Below, one piece after another: positions 45,130 to 55,001 of a stretch of DNA of 64,000 nt (positions within the stretch are counted from its first letter, which is position 1; every line of letters begins with the position of its first letter). Source of the DNA: Bacteroidales bacterium (GTDB taxonomy: Bacteria > Bacteroidota > Bacteroidia > Bacteroidales > VadinHA17); assembly GCA_022865305.1 (NCBI GenBank), contig JALHSP010000029.1, positions 1 to 64,000 of the forward strand, written 5' to 3'. The position numbers and the translations under genes were made by a program. The notes below the pieces were generated by a model. That model was not told the DNA's origin, made no database searches, and worked only from the letters and a program-made list of their open reading frames with translations.

Positions 45130-46614
45130 ATGTCTTCCAGGAATTACTTATCATGGATAATTCTTATTCTGTTTCTGTTCCTGTATTTGTTTTTTCCTTC
45201 AGGTTCATCAACTACTGATGCCTGGTATTCCGCTGCAAGCATAAAGTACAATGGGGAAATTTTTCATCCTCATCATCTTTTATATAATGCACTTGGATAT
45301 GTTTTCTGTTATTTACCGGAAAAAGCCGGATTTGATGTTCTTACATCACTTAAAGTGCTTAATGCGCTTTTAGCCGTATCAGTGCTTTTTATAATTCAAA
45401 GGTTGCTCAGGCTGCTGAATTTTAAAGAAATCCTGGTTGTTGTTATTACAAGTCTCATCGGATTATCTTTTTCAGTCATGCGCTATGCTACCGAAAATGA
45501 AACTTATATCGTTCCTCTTTTCTTTGCCCTGGTTGCGTCATATACATTCCTGAAATACATCACCACAGGGGAAAACAGATTTGTTTTGTTTACAGGGATA
45601 TGGATGACAATAGCAGTTCTATTTCATCAGGTTTATTTTTTTTGGTGGCTTGGTTACCTGATCAGTTTTATTTCAGCAGGAAGAAAAACACACCTGCTGA
45701 CTTATATACTTATTTCTCTGTCCGGACCACTGATTTATATGCTTGTAATTTTTATCATTTCGGGTAATCTCCGGCAGGAAACAGTTGTCAGTTTCATTCT
45801 TGGCGACATGAAAGAAGGTGCACGGCTGGGTTTATCAGGCAGGGGATTGTTATTTTCATTTGTTAATCTTCTCAGGAGTTTTGTTCAGGTACATGGATAT
45901 ATGTTCAATATGATCAGATCGAATATTCTCTTTGTTTTACCTGGCATTATTTCTGTTTTCGTTGCTGCATTATCTTTATTAAGGTTCCCGGAAAAGAACA
46001 AAAACATTAAAAATCCCCGTTTTGCATACACTCATCTGATGATAATTATAATGCAGTTTATTTTTGCAATGTTTGCAGCCGGCAATGCTGAATTTATGGT
46101 AATGATACCGGTTCTGGTTTTTATTCTTGTCCCGATATTCACTGTAAATTGCGAAAAATTCCTGTCGATGATTTTAGTATGTGTTGCATTCTGGAATATA
46201 TCGTATGGATTATTGCCACTCCATTTTAAATCGTCTGCACCGGAGCAATTCCTGTGTGATGTATCCTTTCAAAAGCAGGATGTCGTTGTAATTGCATCTG
46301 ACGATCAGTTATTAAAAAGCATGCTTTATTACCGGACAGGGAATAACGATATCAGGAATATTTACAAGTCTCCTGCAACGCTTGAAATTAAAGGTTTGGA
46401 GATAAAGACCCTTGAGTTTGTTATTGATGATGCTCTGAAGGCAGGAAGCACAATCTATACTGACTGTACCGGATCTAACGCTGTTTCACGCGCTTCAATA
46501 ATTGAGGGGGATCTGAATGCAGATTTTTTCAGAAAATATGAAACCCGTCCTGTCAAAACATGGGAATCAACTCTGGGGGTAAGATCGGTTTATAAGATAA
46601 CGAAGAAACTGTAA
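45130..46614 (+). CDS. GT-C-like polytopic membrane protein
   Basis: The 494-residue protein has about ten hydrophobic helices over residues 8-375 and a soluble ~115-residue C-terminal domain. The first periplasmic loop holds STTDAWYSAASIKYNGEIF followed by HPHHLLYNALGY, with the acidic and histidine residues typical of lipid-phosphate-sugar glycosyltransferases (GT-C). Later LFHQVYFFWWLGY resembles membrane-embedded loops in that fold. I cannot name a family or substrate; glycosylation of surface proteins or polysaccharides is a reasonable guess. It lies 42 bp after gcvH and converges on infB with a 9-bp gap. Confidence 0.6.
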   Translation: MSSRNYLSWIILILFLFLYLFFPSGSSTTDAWYSAASIKYNGEIFHPHHLLYNALGYVFCYLPEKAGFDVLTSLKVLNALLAVSVLFIIQRLLRLLNFKEILVVVITSLIGLSFSVMRYATENETYIVPLFFALVASYTFLKYITTGENRFVLFTGIWMTIAVLFHQVYFFWWLGYLISFISAGRKTHLLTYILISLSGPLIYMLVIFIISGNLRQETVVSFILGDMKEGARLGLSGRGLLFSFVNLLRSFVQVHGYMFNMIRSNILFVLPGIISVFVAALSLLRFPEKNKNIKNPRFAYTHLMIIIMQFIFAMFAAGNAEFMVMIPVLVFILVPIFTVNCEKFLSMILVCVAFWNISYGLLPLHFKSSAPEQFLCDVSFQKQDVVVIASDDQLLKSMLYYRTGNNDIRNIYKSPATLEIKGLEIKTLEFVIDDALKAGSTIYTDCTGSNAVSRASIIEGDLNADFFRKYETRPVKTWESTLGVRSVYKITKKL

Positions 46615-46623
46615 GTAACTGTA

Positions 46624-49560
46624 TCAGAGTGTTTTCTTGACCTCAAATTCCTGATAGCCCTCTACAACATCACCTGCTTTTATATCGTTGAAGTTCTGAA
46701 TATTGAGCCCGCATTCGTATCCGCCAACCACCTCTTTTACATCATCCTTGAACCGTTTGAGCGATCCGAGTTCTCCTGTGTAAATAACAATTCCATCACG
46801 TATTACCCGGACTTTGGTATTCCTGGTAATTTTGCCCTCTTTGACATAGCAACCGGCTACCGTCCCAACTTTTGTGACTTTGAAAATCTCCCTTATCTCA
46901 AGAGTTGCTACTATCTCCTCTTTTACTTCAGGTGAGAGCATCCCTTCCATAGCAGCTTTTATCTCCTCAATTGCATCGTAAATAATAGAATAGAGGCGTA
47001 TATCAATTTCCTCTTTTTCAGCAAGCTTTCTTGCACTCATTGAGGGACGAACCTGGAATCCGACAATGATCGCATTGGATGCAGCAGCCAGGAGAATATC
47101 CGATTCGGAAATCTGTCCGACAGCTTTATGAATGATATTCAACTGTATTTCAGGAGTTGACAGCTTGATAAGCGAATCGCTGAGTGCTTCAACTGAACCA
47201 TCCACATCACCCTTTACGATAATATTAAGTTCCTGGAAATTGCCTATTGCAATCCTTCGTCCGATCTCATCAAGTGTAATATGTTTCTGGGTACGCAATC
47301 CTTGTTCCCTCTGAAGTTGTGCCCTTTTGGTGGCGATATCTTTTGCATCTCTGTCGCTATCCATAATATTGAACTTGTCGCCTGCCTGGGGCGCACCGTT
47401 CAGACCAAGGATCAGCGCGGGTGTTGCCGGACCTACTTCATCAACCTTATGGCCTCTTTCGTTATGCATTGCTTTGATATGTCCGAAACAACTGCCAGCA
47501 AGCATAATATCGCCAACTCTCAGTGTTCCGGCTTTTACCAGCACAGTTGCAGTAAATCCTCTTCCCTTGTCGAGCGATGATTCAATAACTGTTCCGATAG
47601 CCGGTTTTTCAGGATTAGCTTTAAGATCGAGCATTTCAGCTTCAAGAAGGACCTTATCAAGAAGGATGTCTATATTGAGTCCTGATTTGGCTGAAATTTC
47701 CTGTGACTGGTATTTCCCTCCCCAATCTTCAACCAGGTAATTCATATTGGCAAGCGCCTCTTTAATCTTATCGGGATTGGCAGTAGGCTTGTCAATTTTA
47801 TTAATTGCAAAAACCATAGGTACTCCGGCTGCAGAGGCATGATTGATAGCTTCTACAGTCTGAGGCATAACACCGTCATCTGCAGCAACCACAATTATTG
47901 CAATATCTGTTATCTGGGCTCCGCGGGCACGCATTGCGGTAAAAGCTTCATGACCCGGGGTATCAAGGAAGGTTATCTGACGACCGTCATCCAGACGCAC
48001 CGCGTAAGCTCCTATATGCTGGGTAATACCTCCGGCTTCACCTGCAATAACATTGGTTCTCCGGATATAATCAAGCAATTTTGTTTTTCCGTGATCGACA
48101 TGGCCCATCACAGTAACAATCGGAGGGCGGGGTTTAAGATCTTCCTGAATATCTTCTTCTTCTTTAACTGCCTCCTGCAGCTCAGCGCTGACAAATTCAA
48201 CCTTATATCCAAACTCATCGGCGAGAAGCGCCATGGTCTCGGCATCGAGCCGTTGGTTGATTGAAACAAAAAGCCCGAGATTCATACAAGTGGAAATAAT
48301 ATCGGTTACAGGCGTATTCATCATGATTGCAAGTTCATTTACCGATACGAATTCCGTAACTTTCAGGATATTCTTATCCTGTTCAATTTTATCCTCTACC
48401 TCACGGTGTTTCTGGCTGATAGCTTCTCTTTTTTCTCTCCGGTACCTTGATCCCTTCGATTTCCCTTTGGTTGTAAGCCTTGCAAGAGTTTCTTTTATCT
48501 GCTTCTGCACTTCCTCTTCATCAACCTCAACCCTGACAGGTCTTTTTTTGATAATCTTTTTCCCAGGTTTTTCTTTTTTATCGGTCGTAAAAGGCTTTGC
48601 AACAGGAATTACCTCTTTTTCTTTGGTAATTCTCTTTCTTCTTTTCTTCCTTCTTTGATCAGGTCCTCCACCCGGACTTACAGGCTGGTATGGAGTTGGT
48701 TTTCTTTTTTCTTCGACAGGTAAATCGATTTTTCCTACGACAGTCGGCCCTGATAGTTTTTTGAAATCGGGCCTGAAGAGCTCAATAATATCTTCTTCCT
48801 GCTCAAGAACAGTCTCATCATCAATTATCTCTTCAATTAACTTGTCATCTTCCTGTAACCCGGAGACAGGTTCTTCAACTACTTCTTTGACCTTTTTGAC
48901 GGGAGCTTTCTTCTCTTCTTCCGGTTTATCTTCTTTTACTTTTTCTTTTACCTTCTCTTTCAGTTCATCTTTCTTTGAAGGTTTGGTCTCTTTGGTGACT
49001 GTCTCAAGATCGATTTTGCCAACAACATGAATATCAATTTCTGGTTTACCCTTCTTATCATCAGCGGCAGCAGTTTTATCCTTTTCGGCGGGTATTTTCG
49101 GTGCCTTTTGATCAGGGGCTTTTGCAGGTACTGCTGGTTTCTCAGGTTTTGTTTTTAATGTCTTTTCAAGGTCAATCTTCCCGACAAGCTTGATATCAGG
49201 TTTTTTAACTTCTGTTTTAATGTCAACACTTTTCTTAACGCCTGAAGAATCCTTAACAAGTATTGCTTCCTCCGCTTCAGATTCCTCAGTCTGACTTTTC
49301 TCTGAAAAGTCATCAATTGAAACGGATTCTTTTTTCCTGTGAAGATCTTTAAGAATAAGTCTTTCAGATTCTTTCTTTGCACTTAGATCTGTGCTGTATT
49401 CTTTCACCAGCAACAGGTATGCCTCATGAGGAAGCTTTGTGTTTGGGTTGGGATCAAGTTCAATTCCTTTTTTATGAAGAAACTCCACAATGGTAGCGAT
49501 CCCCACATTGAATTCACGTGCAGCTTTACTTAATCTTGTAGCCTTAATATCATCTGTCAT
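46624..49560 (-). CDS. infB: Translation initiation factor IF-2
   Basis: The 978-residue GTPase guides initiator tRNA-fMet to the ribosome; the matching tRNA gene is at 28380. The N-terminal helix-turn-helix-like region ([20 protein letters not shown]) is followed by a long Lys/Glu-rich linker (~60-390). A GxIDLE motif (VGKIDLE) recurs in the linker. The G domain starts near residue 480 with GHVDHGKT, then DTPGHEAF and NKIDKP; domains II-IV follow to the end. The long linker is variable in the family. It is the last gene of rimP-nusA-infB, 59 bp after nusA. Confidence 0.97.
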   Translation of the reverse strand: MTDDIKATRLSKAAREFNVGIATIVEFLHKKGIELDPNPNTKLPHEAYLLLVKEYSTDLSAKKESERLILKDLHRKKESVSIDDFSEKSQTEESEAEEAILVKDSSGVKKSVDIKTEVKKPDIKLVGKIDLEKTLKTKPEKPAVPAKAPDQKAPKIPAEKDKTAAADDKKGKPEIDIHVVGKIDLETVTKETKPSKKDELKEKVKEKVKEDKPEEEKKAPVKKVKEVVEEPVSGLQEDDKLIEEIIDDETVLEQEEDIIELFRPDFKKLSGPTVVGKIDLPVEEKRKPTPYQPVSPGGGPDQRRKKRRKRITKEKEVIPVAKPFTTDKKEKPGKKIIKKRPVRVEVDEEEVQKQIKETLARLTTKGKSKGSRYRREKREAISQKHREVEDKIEQDKNILKVTEFVSVNELAIMMNTPVTDIISTCMNLGLFVSINQRLDAETMALLADEFGYKVEFVSAELQEAVKEEEDIQEDLKPRPPIVTVMGHVDHGKTKLLDYIRRTNVIAGEAGGITQHIGAYAVRLDDGRQITFLDTPGHEAFTAMRARGAQITDIAIIVVAADDGVMPQTVEAINHASAAGVPMVFAINKIDKPTANPDKIKEALANMNYLVEDWGGKYQSQEISAKSGLNIDILLDKVLLEAEMLDLKANPEKPAIGTVIESSLDKGRGFTATVLVKAGTLRVGDIMLAGSCFGHIKAMHNERGHKVDEVGPATPALILGLNGAPQAGDKFNIMDSDRDAKDIATKRAQLQREQGLRTQKHITLDEIGRRIAIGNFQELNIIVKGDVDGSVEALSDSLIKLSTPEIQLNIIHKAVGQISESDILLAAASNAIIVGFQVRPSMSARKLAEKEEIDIRLYSIIYDAIEEIKAAMEGMLSPEVKEEIVATLEIREIFKVTKVGTVAGCYVKEGKITRNTKVRVIRDGIVIYTGELGSLKRFKDDVKEVVGGYECGLNIQNFNDIKAGDVVEGYQEFEVKKTL

Positions 49561-49619
49561 ATATATACCTGTCTTTATTTTAAAATCGGGAAACGAAACT
49601 GTTTAAGATATAAGGTATA

Positions 49620-50858
49620 TTATTCAAATTCAGCTCTTAATATATTTACAACTTCTTTAACTTGTTCTTCCTCAAGATCAGTTCTCTTGACCAGATCGCT
49701 TATTGAAAGGTTCAGAACACTCCTGGCGGTATCACAGCCAATCGCCTTCAGCTCCTCAATTATCCAGTCTTCAATTTCGTCACCGAACTCCTCAAGATTA
49801 ACATCTTCCTCATCTTCTCCTCCCGGCTCACGATAAACATCAATTTCGTAACCGGTGAGCTGGCTGGCAAGCTTTATGTTCAGGCCTCCTTTTCCGATTG
49901 CCAGGGATACTTCATTCGGCTTAAGATATATCTCGGCTCTTTTTGTCTCTTCAATCAGCTTTATTGTGGTAATTTTTGCAGGACTAAGAGCCCTTTGTAT
50001 GAAAAGCTGATTATTTGCAGTATAGTTGATAACATCAATATTTTCGTTTCTCAACTCCCTGACAATACCATGTATTCTCGATCCTTTCATTCCAACACAT
50101 GCTCCGACAGGATCAATTCTTTCATCATATGATTCAACTGCGACTTTGGCACGTTCTCCAGGGACCCTGACAATCTTTTTAATAGTTATAAGTCCATCAA
50201 AAATTTCAGGTACTTCCAGCTCAAAAAGCCTTTCAAGGAATACCGGTGATGTGCGGCTGAGAATAATAAACGGAGTATTGTTTCTCATTTCGACCTTTAT
50301 AACGACCGCCCTTATTGAATCACCTTTGCGGAAATGGTCAGACGGTATCTGCTCGCTTTTCGGCAAAATAAGCTCATTACCATCATCATCGAGAACAAGG
50401 ATCTCTCTCTTCCAGACCTGATAAACCTCCCCTGTAACGATTTCACCGATCCTGTCCTTATATTTCATGTAAATATTGTTCTTTTCAAGATCCAGGATGC
50501 GTGCTGTAAGGTTCTGTCTCAATGATAAAATAGCTCTTCTTCCAAAGTCCAGAAATTTAACTTCATCAGAGACCTCTTCTCCTACTTCATAATCTTCGTC
50601 AATCTCTTTTGCCTGCGAAAGAGGTATCTGGGTTATCGGATCAGTCAGTTCTTCATCATTGACAACCACCCTGTTTCTCCAAATTTCGAAGTCACCTTTA
50701 TCGATATTTACAATAATGTCAAAATTATCAGCCGATCCGTACTTTTTGGCAAGCATGCTCCTGAATACATCCTCCAGAACGCTCATCATTGTGGGACGGT
50801 CAATATTCTTCAGTTCTTTAAATTCCGAAAAGGTGTCGATCAAATTAACATTTTCCAT
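49620..50858 (-). CDS. nusA: Transcription elongation/termination factor NusA
   Basis: The 412-residue protein has the N-terminal RNAP-binding domain (1-~125), an S1 domain (~130-200; IGEVVTG-type GEIVTGEVYQVW), then KH domains with VGACVGMKGSRIHGIVREL and SLAIGKGGLNIKLASQLTGY, and a short C-terminal acidic repeat-like domain ending in a helical NusA C-terminal region. NusA modulates pausing, termination and antitermination. It sits between rimP (20 bp) and infB in the classic operon order. Confidence 0.96.
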   Translation of the reverse strand: MENVNLIDTFSEFKELKNIDRPTMMSVLEDVFRSMLAKKYGSADNFDIIVNIDKGDFEIWRNRVVVNDEELTDPITQIPLSQAKEIDEDYEVGEEVSDEVKFLDFGRRAILSLRQNLTARILDLEKNNIYMKYKDRIGEIVTGEVYQVWKREILVLDDDGNELILPKSEQIPSDHFRKGDSIRAVVIKVEMRNNTPFIILSRTSPVFLERLFELEVPEIFDGLITIKKIVRVPGERAKVAVESYDERIDPVGACVGMKGSRIHGIVRELRNENIDVINYTANNQLFIQRALSPAKITTIKLIEETKRAEIYLKPNEVSLAIGKGGLNIKLASQLTGYEIDVYREPGGEDEEDVNLEEFGDEIEDWIIEELKAIGCDTARSVLNLSISDLVKRTDLEEEQVKEVVNILRAEFE

Positions 50859-50878
50859 CTGGTGTAAACCTCTAATAA

Positions 50879-51331
50879 TTATTTTATTGTTAAAACTATT
50901 TTTGCCGATTTTACATCGTCATAATTGAAGGAAATTTCCTTCAGTTCTTTTGGTTTTCCTTTAATTTTAATTTCAGTCTCTAGCTCAAATCCTCCTGCAG
51001 TCACATTTTTAAGTTTTCCGTTGAAGCGTGTGCCCTCTATGTCAACCACTTCTATCTGTTCTCCTTCATTCTTATAATATTGTTCTATCACCCCGAATGG
51101 CACGTCAAGGCCGGGGGAAGAAACCTGTAACTCAAAATCCTCCTTGTTGCGATCAAGGTTCTTTTCAATATAACGGTGAATGGAGACACATTCATCTATT
51201 GTAATGCCTTTCTTTGAATCTGCCAGTACCGTTATCCTGTTCGAACTGCTCACTTTTACAGCTACCAGAAAAAGTTCAGTTCCCTTAATGAAATCATTAA
51301 CAACCTTCTCTATTTTGGCTTTTTCAATCAT
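50879..51331 (-). CDS. rimP: Ribosome maturation factor RimP
   Basis: The 150-residue protein assists 30S maturation. The N-terminal alpha/beta domain contains DECVSIHRYIEKNLDR and the FELQVSSPGLDVPF block, which is the family signature (usually EVSSPGLDRP). ATG 51331 gives the usual length and start; an earlier ATG at 51379 would run through the leader hairpin. It heads rimP-nusA-infB, with the hairpin at 51353-51372 in its leader and a promoter at 51399-51429. Confidence 0.93.
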   Translation of the reverse strand: MIEKAKIEKVVNDFIKGTELFLVAVKVSSSNRITVLADSKKGITIDECVSIHRYIEKNLDRNKEDFELQVSSPGLDVPFGVIEQYYKNEGEQIEVVDIEGTRFNGKLKNVTAGGFELETEIKIKGKPKELKEISFNYDDVKSAKIVLTIK

Positions 51332-51352
51332 ACTCTGCAAACGATAATAAAA

Positions 51353-51372
51353 TAGGGGACTCCGGTCCCCTA
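51353..51372 (-). promoter_or_regulatory. Hairpin in the rimP-nusA-infB leader
   Basis: TAGGGGAC and GTCCCCTA pair in a perfect 8-bp stem around a tetraloop (CGGA on the minus strand). It starts about 20 bases after the predicted transcription start and ends about 22 bases before the rimP start; no T-run follows, so it is not a simple terminator. It could stabilise the mRNA or bind a regulator. Confidence 0.5.
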
Positions 51373-51398
51373 AGCTCAAATACCCCTCATTTCGGTAG

Positions 51399-51429
51399 CA
51401 AAGTTAATTAATGTTTCGGAATTGGCAAA
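51399..51429 (-). promoter_or_regulatory. Bacteroidota-type promoter for rimP-nusA-infB
   Basis: On the minus strand TTTG (51426-51429), a 19-base spacer and TAACTTTG (51399-51406) fit the consensus exactly; start near 51392. Confidence 0.75.
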
Positions 51430-51453
51430 TTTTGAAGGAAATCTTTTTATTTT

Positions 51454-51586
51454 ACCACAAAGTAACACAAAGGTAATCACGAAGTAACACGAAGACTTAG
51501 GTTATTTAATGCTCCTTTATGTACCTTTGTGACGTACTTTGCGCCGACGCTTAAGCTATGGCGCAAGCGTTGTGAGCCTTTGTGGC
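51454..51586. repeat. Degenerate CACAAAG/CACGAAG repeat region
   Basis: ACCACAAAG at the left is mirrored by CTTTGTGGC at the right; in between are several copies of CACAAAGTAA/CACGAAGTAA-like units and a GCGCC/GGCGC stem. I read it as non-coding dispersed repeat, which argues against extending the radical SAM gene upstream into it. Confidence 0.5.
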
Positions 51587-51606
51587 AAAATAATTTCATT
51601 ATCGAA

Positions 51607-52551
51607 TTGACAGCAGAGGATCTATATAATAAGGAAGAGCAGGAACTGCTTTCCCTTTGCACCTTATGCCCTCGCGGATGTGGAGTAAACAGGTTTGAGG
51701 GAGGGAGTGGATACTGTGGAGCGGATGCCGGAATGAATATTGCCTCCATATGTATTCACAGGGGAGAGGAGCCTCAGATAAACGGGCCTGACGGAATCTG
51801 CAACATATTTTTTGCCGGATGCAATATGCGCTGTATTTATTGCCAGAATCATGATATAAGCCGTCCGGAAGCGGCATCCCGGAATCCGTCGATGATGTTG
51901 TCTAATGTCATTGATACTGTTGTACAGATGCTTTCAAAAGGAATTAAATCTGTCGGATTTGTATCACCATCTCATGTAGTTCCGCAGGTAAAGGCTATAA
52001 TAAACGGTTTGAATTCACGGGGGTTAAAACCAGTAACAGTTTATAACACAAACAGCTATGATAAACCGGAAACACTCCGGAGTCTGGCTGACCTGATAGA
52101 TGTTTATTTGCCGGATTATAAATATATTACTCCAGCAATTGCTGAAGAATATTCTGATGCATCTGATTACCCCGTTGTGGCACTTTGGGCTATGAAGGAG
52201 ATGTACTATCAGAAGGGATCAGTTTTGCATATTGATAATATGGGGCGTGCTGAAAACGGTATTCTTATCAGGCATCTGGTACTGCCGGGCAGGGTGGAGG
52301 AAAGCAAAAAAGTCCTGAAAACAATTGCTGAAGAGCTATCACCGGGAATTCATGTTTCTCTGATGTCGCAATACCATCCGACACCATTCGTCAGGGATCA
52401 TCCGGTTATTAACCGGAGGCTGTATAAAGAAGAATACAGTGCTGTTGTCAGGGCTATGGAAGAGCTGGGATTCAGAAACGGCTGGATACAGGATATGGAC
52501 AGCTATCGGAACTACCGGCCAGATTTCAGGAAAGAGCATCCATTTGAGTAA
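51607..52551 (+). CDS. Radical SAM protein, pyruvate-formate-lyase-activase-like
   Basis: About 314 residues. The CxxxCxxC motif is Cys72, Cys76 and Cys79 (GCNMRCIYCQNHDIS). Ahead of it is a second Cys group (CTLCPRGCGV...GYCGA; Cys18, 21, 25, 37), typical of a group of PflA-like radical SAM proteins with an extra iron-sulfur or zinc site. The rest forms a partial TIM barrel (VGFVSPSHVVPQ, VDVYLPDYKY-type IDVYLPDYKY). No partner glycyl-radical enzyme is next to it, so the substrate is unknown. No ATG precedes the domain; TTG 51607 is taken as start, while GTG 51529 would lie in repeat DNA. Confidence 0.82.
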   Translation: MTAEDLYNKEEQELLSLCTLCPRGCGVNRFEGGSGYCGADAGMNIASICIHRGEEPQINGPDGICNIFFAGCNMRCIYCQNHDISRPEAASRNPSMMLSNVIDTVVQMLSKGIKSVGFVSPSHVVPQVKAIINGLNSRGLKPVTVYNTNSYDKPETLRSLADLIDVYLPDYKYITPAIAEEYSDASDYPVVALWAMKEMYYQKGSVLHIDNMGRAENGILIRHLVLPGRVEESKKVLKTIAEELSPGIHVSLMSQYHPTPFVRDHPVINRRLYKEEYSAVVRAMEELGFRNGWIQDMDSYRNYRPDFRKEHPFE

Positions 52552-52651
52552 CGGTGCAATACCAAAGACATCACGGCCACAAGAAAATGTGTTATATTTT
52601 ATAATCGGCAGGCATTGGGTTTTAATTAAATTTGTAAACAACTGAAAAGAT

Positions 52652-53887
52652 ATGAGAATACTGCTTAAGCTGGTTTTGCTGGGTGTTGTTGTTTTTCTTT
52701 TTCTGTTTTGTTCCGGAAATCCGGGTAAAAGGATGAAAGGTATATCTGCGCCTTTTTCCTCGGAAATGAAGAATTCCCACAAAGATGTGAACATCACGAA
52801 CACCCGGACATATAAGGATAGAAGTGATGATCCTGTAGTAACTGTTGAAACGATGGTAAGGGAGATGAGGAACAATAATCCGCCTCCCGATCCGGAAGAG
52901 ATCCGCCGGCAAAGAAACCTTGCCCGTTCTGCAAATGTTGAGTGGATCAAAGAATCGACAAGGGAGTATTCACCCGACTCATGGTATCTTTTTATGCAGT
53001 ACGAAAACCTTCCCTTAATGACCGAGGCCTCCACAGATGATGATGGTACAATCACAACACAAAAGGCGGTTGAGACTTTTCACTACCTCCGGGGGCGCAC
53101 AAGACTTGACTTGCTTGCCAGCATGGAGACAAATGTCCACGAGATAGCACATGCTTATTTCGATCAGAATGTATTCAGGTATGTGCGCGAAAATAACCTT
53201 ATTATGGATTGGGACAATGTGCATGGATATATTTATATCTCTCCCTCGAAGGGATTCTATATCACCTATCCGCTGAAATCCATGTTCCCGTCACGTGAGC
53301 TTGTGGAAGTGATCTCCGCGGATCTCCGGACATATCGCTTCGAAACATATATCGATGGTACTACATCGACACAGAGCGAGGGTGTGATAGGGCTTCTGAA
53401 TGAATTATATGCTTATTATACCGGTTCAAGATATTGCTTCGATATGCTGGACCCATATAAAACTGCGGCAGGCTCAGAAGCTGCAGGATTATTTGAATGG
53501 GTAACGCGCACCCAGAGCACGATGAGCGCTTTTTATGAGTTCGATTTTTTCATCAGTGAATACCTTCTTTATATGAAAAAGAACTACGCAGCAAATTATG
53601 AGAAGTTAAAATTGTATCGGCCTTTCACCGAAGCATATAAGACTATTTATACCTTATATAAAGAGTTGATAAACAATTATCAGGAGCGTATCAGGGATGA
53701 GGTGAAGCTTTTGAATTCATCTGGGAATGCAGAGGCAAAGACCGAGAAGGGATGGCTCTGGGTGAGGGTGGAGAACAGCAACGTGTCGAGCGGTGCACCT
53801 ATCTTTTCTGAATACAGGGAAACACTGTCGACGGTGCTCGAAAGCAGGAGATACTGGGAGATTGACGGCGATTTCATAACAAGATAG
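52652..53887 (+). CDS. Putative gluzincin-type metallopeptidase lipoprotein
   Basis: The 411-residue protein has a lipoprotein signal with Cys20 (FLFLFC). At residues 163-167 it has HEIAH within ETNVHEIAHAYFD, an HExxH zinc motif, and 84 residues later GLLNELYAYYTG (Glu251), the position and context of the third ligand in gluzincins. The C-terminal third is helical with many aromatic residues. I know no name for this family; peptidase activity is inferred from the motif alone. A TAAATTTG -7 element lies at 52627-52634 without a good -33. It stands between the radical SAM gene and a pseudouridine synthase gene (47 bp downstream). Confidence 0.72.
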   Translation: MRILLKLVLLGVVVFLFLFCSGNPGKRMKGISAPFSSEMKNSHKDVNITNTRTYKDRSDDPVVTVETMVREMRNNNPPPDPEEIRRQRNLARSANVEWIKESTREYSPDSWYLFMQYENLPLMTEASTDDDGTITTQKAVETFHYLRGRTRLDLLASMETNVHEIAHAYFDQNVFRYVRENNLIMDWDNVHGYIYISPSKGFYITYPLKSMFPSRELVEVISADLRTYRFETYIDGTTSTQSEGVIGLLNELYAYYTGSRYCFDMLDPYKTAAGSEAAGLFEWVTRTQSTMSAFYEFDFFISEYLLYMKKNYAANYEKLKLYRPFTEAYKTIYTLYKELINNYQERIRDEVKLLNSSGNAEAKTEKGWLWVRVENSNVSSGAPIFSEYRETLSTVLESRRYWEIDGDFITR

Positions 53888-53934
53888 GCACAGCAGCATA
53901 ACAATGAAGGTAATATTAAGATACCTCTGACTAA

Positions 53935-54804
53935 TTGAGAACTAAAGTAAACAAATCATTTACCCTGATAGAATTCCTTACAGAACAGTATCCCGATTCA
54001 CCACGGACCAGGGTGAAGAAGCTTCTGCAAAGCGGTACCATACGGGTAAACGATAAACCGGTCACACTGCATTCATATCCTTTGAAGCCGGGAGATATTG
54101 TTGAGATAAACAAGCAGGCTGGCAATGCGGCAAAAGCAGGTCTCCCTTTTCCTCTTTTATATGAAGATCAGGATGTGATAGTTGTTGATAAGCCAGCCGG
54201 TATACCGACATCAAGCACCGACGGTAGCCTCAGCGTCCAGGATATCCTTTCAGAGTTCCTGAAAAGGCAGAGTAAAGGCAGGATAAGGGCGCATGTTGTG
54301 CACCGGCTGGATAAAGAGGCGTCAGGAGTGCTGCTGTTTGCAAAGTCACATGAAGCAATGGATTCTATTAAAATAAAATGGCAGGAGACTGAAAAACATT
54401 ATTATGCACTTGTTGAAGGAATCCCTGAGAAAGCTCAGGGTACAATAAAAAGCTGGCTCATTGAGGATAAGTCACAGAAGGTTCATTCTGCCCACGAAAT
54501 GCCAAATGCAAAATTTTCAATTACAAACTACAGGACAATAAAACAGGTAAATAAAAACACACTCCTTGATATCAGAACAGATACAGGCCGAAAGAACCAG
54601 ATAAGGGTTCATCTTTCAGATATCGGCTGTCCGATTGTGGGTGACAGGAAATACGGCGCGTCAGATGAATTCAGACGCCGCGTAAGGCTGCATGCATATT
54701 CATTATCATTTCCCCATCCCATTGATGACAAAATCATAACTGTCAAATCTCCGATGCCGGATGGATTCCTGTCGCTAAAACCGAAGGACGAGCATTATAA
54801 GTAA
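53935..54804 (+). CDS. RluA-family rRNA pseudouridine synthase
   Basis: The 289-residue protein has an N-terminal S4 RNA-binding domain (TLIEFLTEQY...VKKLLQSGTIRVNDKPV, residues ~8-45) and the catalytic domain with VHRLDKEASGVLLFAK, in which Asp is the catalytic residue, followed by RTDTGRKNQIRVHL and IVGDRKYGA. It isomerises specific uridines in 23S rRNA; which member (RluC/RluD-type) cannot be fixed. The only start with a full S4 domain is TTG 53935, because the preceding ATG at 53904 soon meets a stop. Confidence 0.9.
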   Translation: MRTKVNKSFTLIEFLTEQYPDSPRTRVKKLLQSGTIRVNDKPVTLHSYPLKPGDIVEINKQAGNAAKAGLPFPLLYEDQDVIVVDKPAGIPTSSTDGSLSVQDILSEFLKRQSKGRIRAHVVHRLDKEASGVLLFAKSHEAMDSIKIKWQETEKHYYALVEGIPEKAQGTIKSWLIEDKSQKVHSAHEMPNAKFSITNYRTIKQVNKNTLLDIRTDTGRKNQIRVHLSDIGCPIVGDRKYGASDEFRRRVRLHAYSLSFPHPIDDKIITVKSPMPDGFLSLKPKDEHYK

Positions 54805-54837
54805 AGGCTCAAAGGCAGAATGGGAGAGGGGAGATTT

Positions 54838-54908
54838 GAGACTGAGGGACTGAGAGACGAAGAGACTGAGAGACTAAGAGACTGAGAGACTAAGAGCCTT
54901 AGAGACTT
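54838..54908. repeat. Short tandem repeat of about 10 bp
   Basis: Roughly seven imperfect copies of AGAGACTGAG / AGAGACTAAG lie between the pseudouridine synthase gene and the macroglobulin-like pseudogene. No coding role is seen; slippage there could vary copy number. Confidence 0.7.
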
Positions 54909-55001
54909 TTTCATTTATCGGTATTTAAAATTCTATATGTTTTACACTGAATTATTTTGTGGAATTTAAGAGTCTCCAGCATCTTATAAAAAAACAGGAC
55001 C

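Noticed and set aside
47132-49030. Several plus-strand frames opposite infB
   Set aside because: They mirror the strongly biased codons of the infB linker and G domain and show no protein features of their own.
51529-51606. Upstream extension of the radical SAM protein from GTG 51529
   Set aside because: The added residues come from degenerate CACAAAG-type repeat DNA and do not match the family N terminus.
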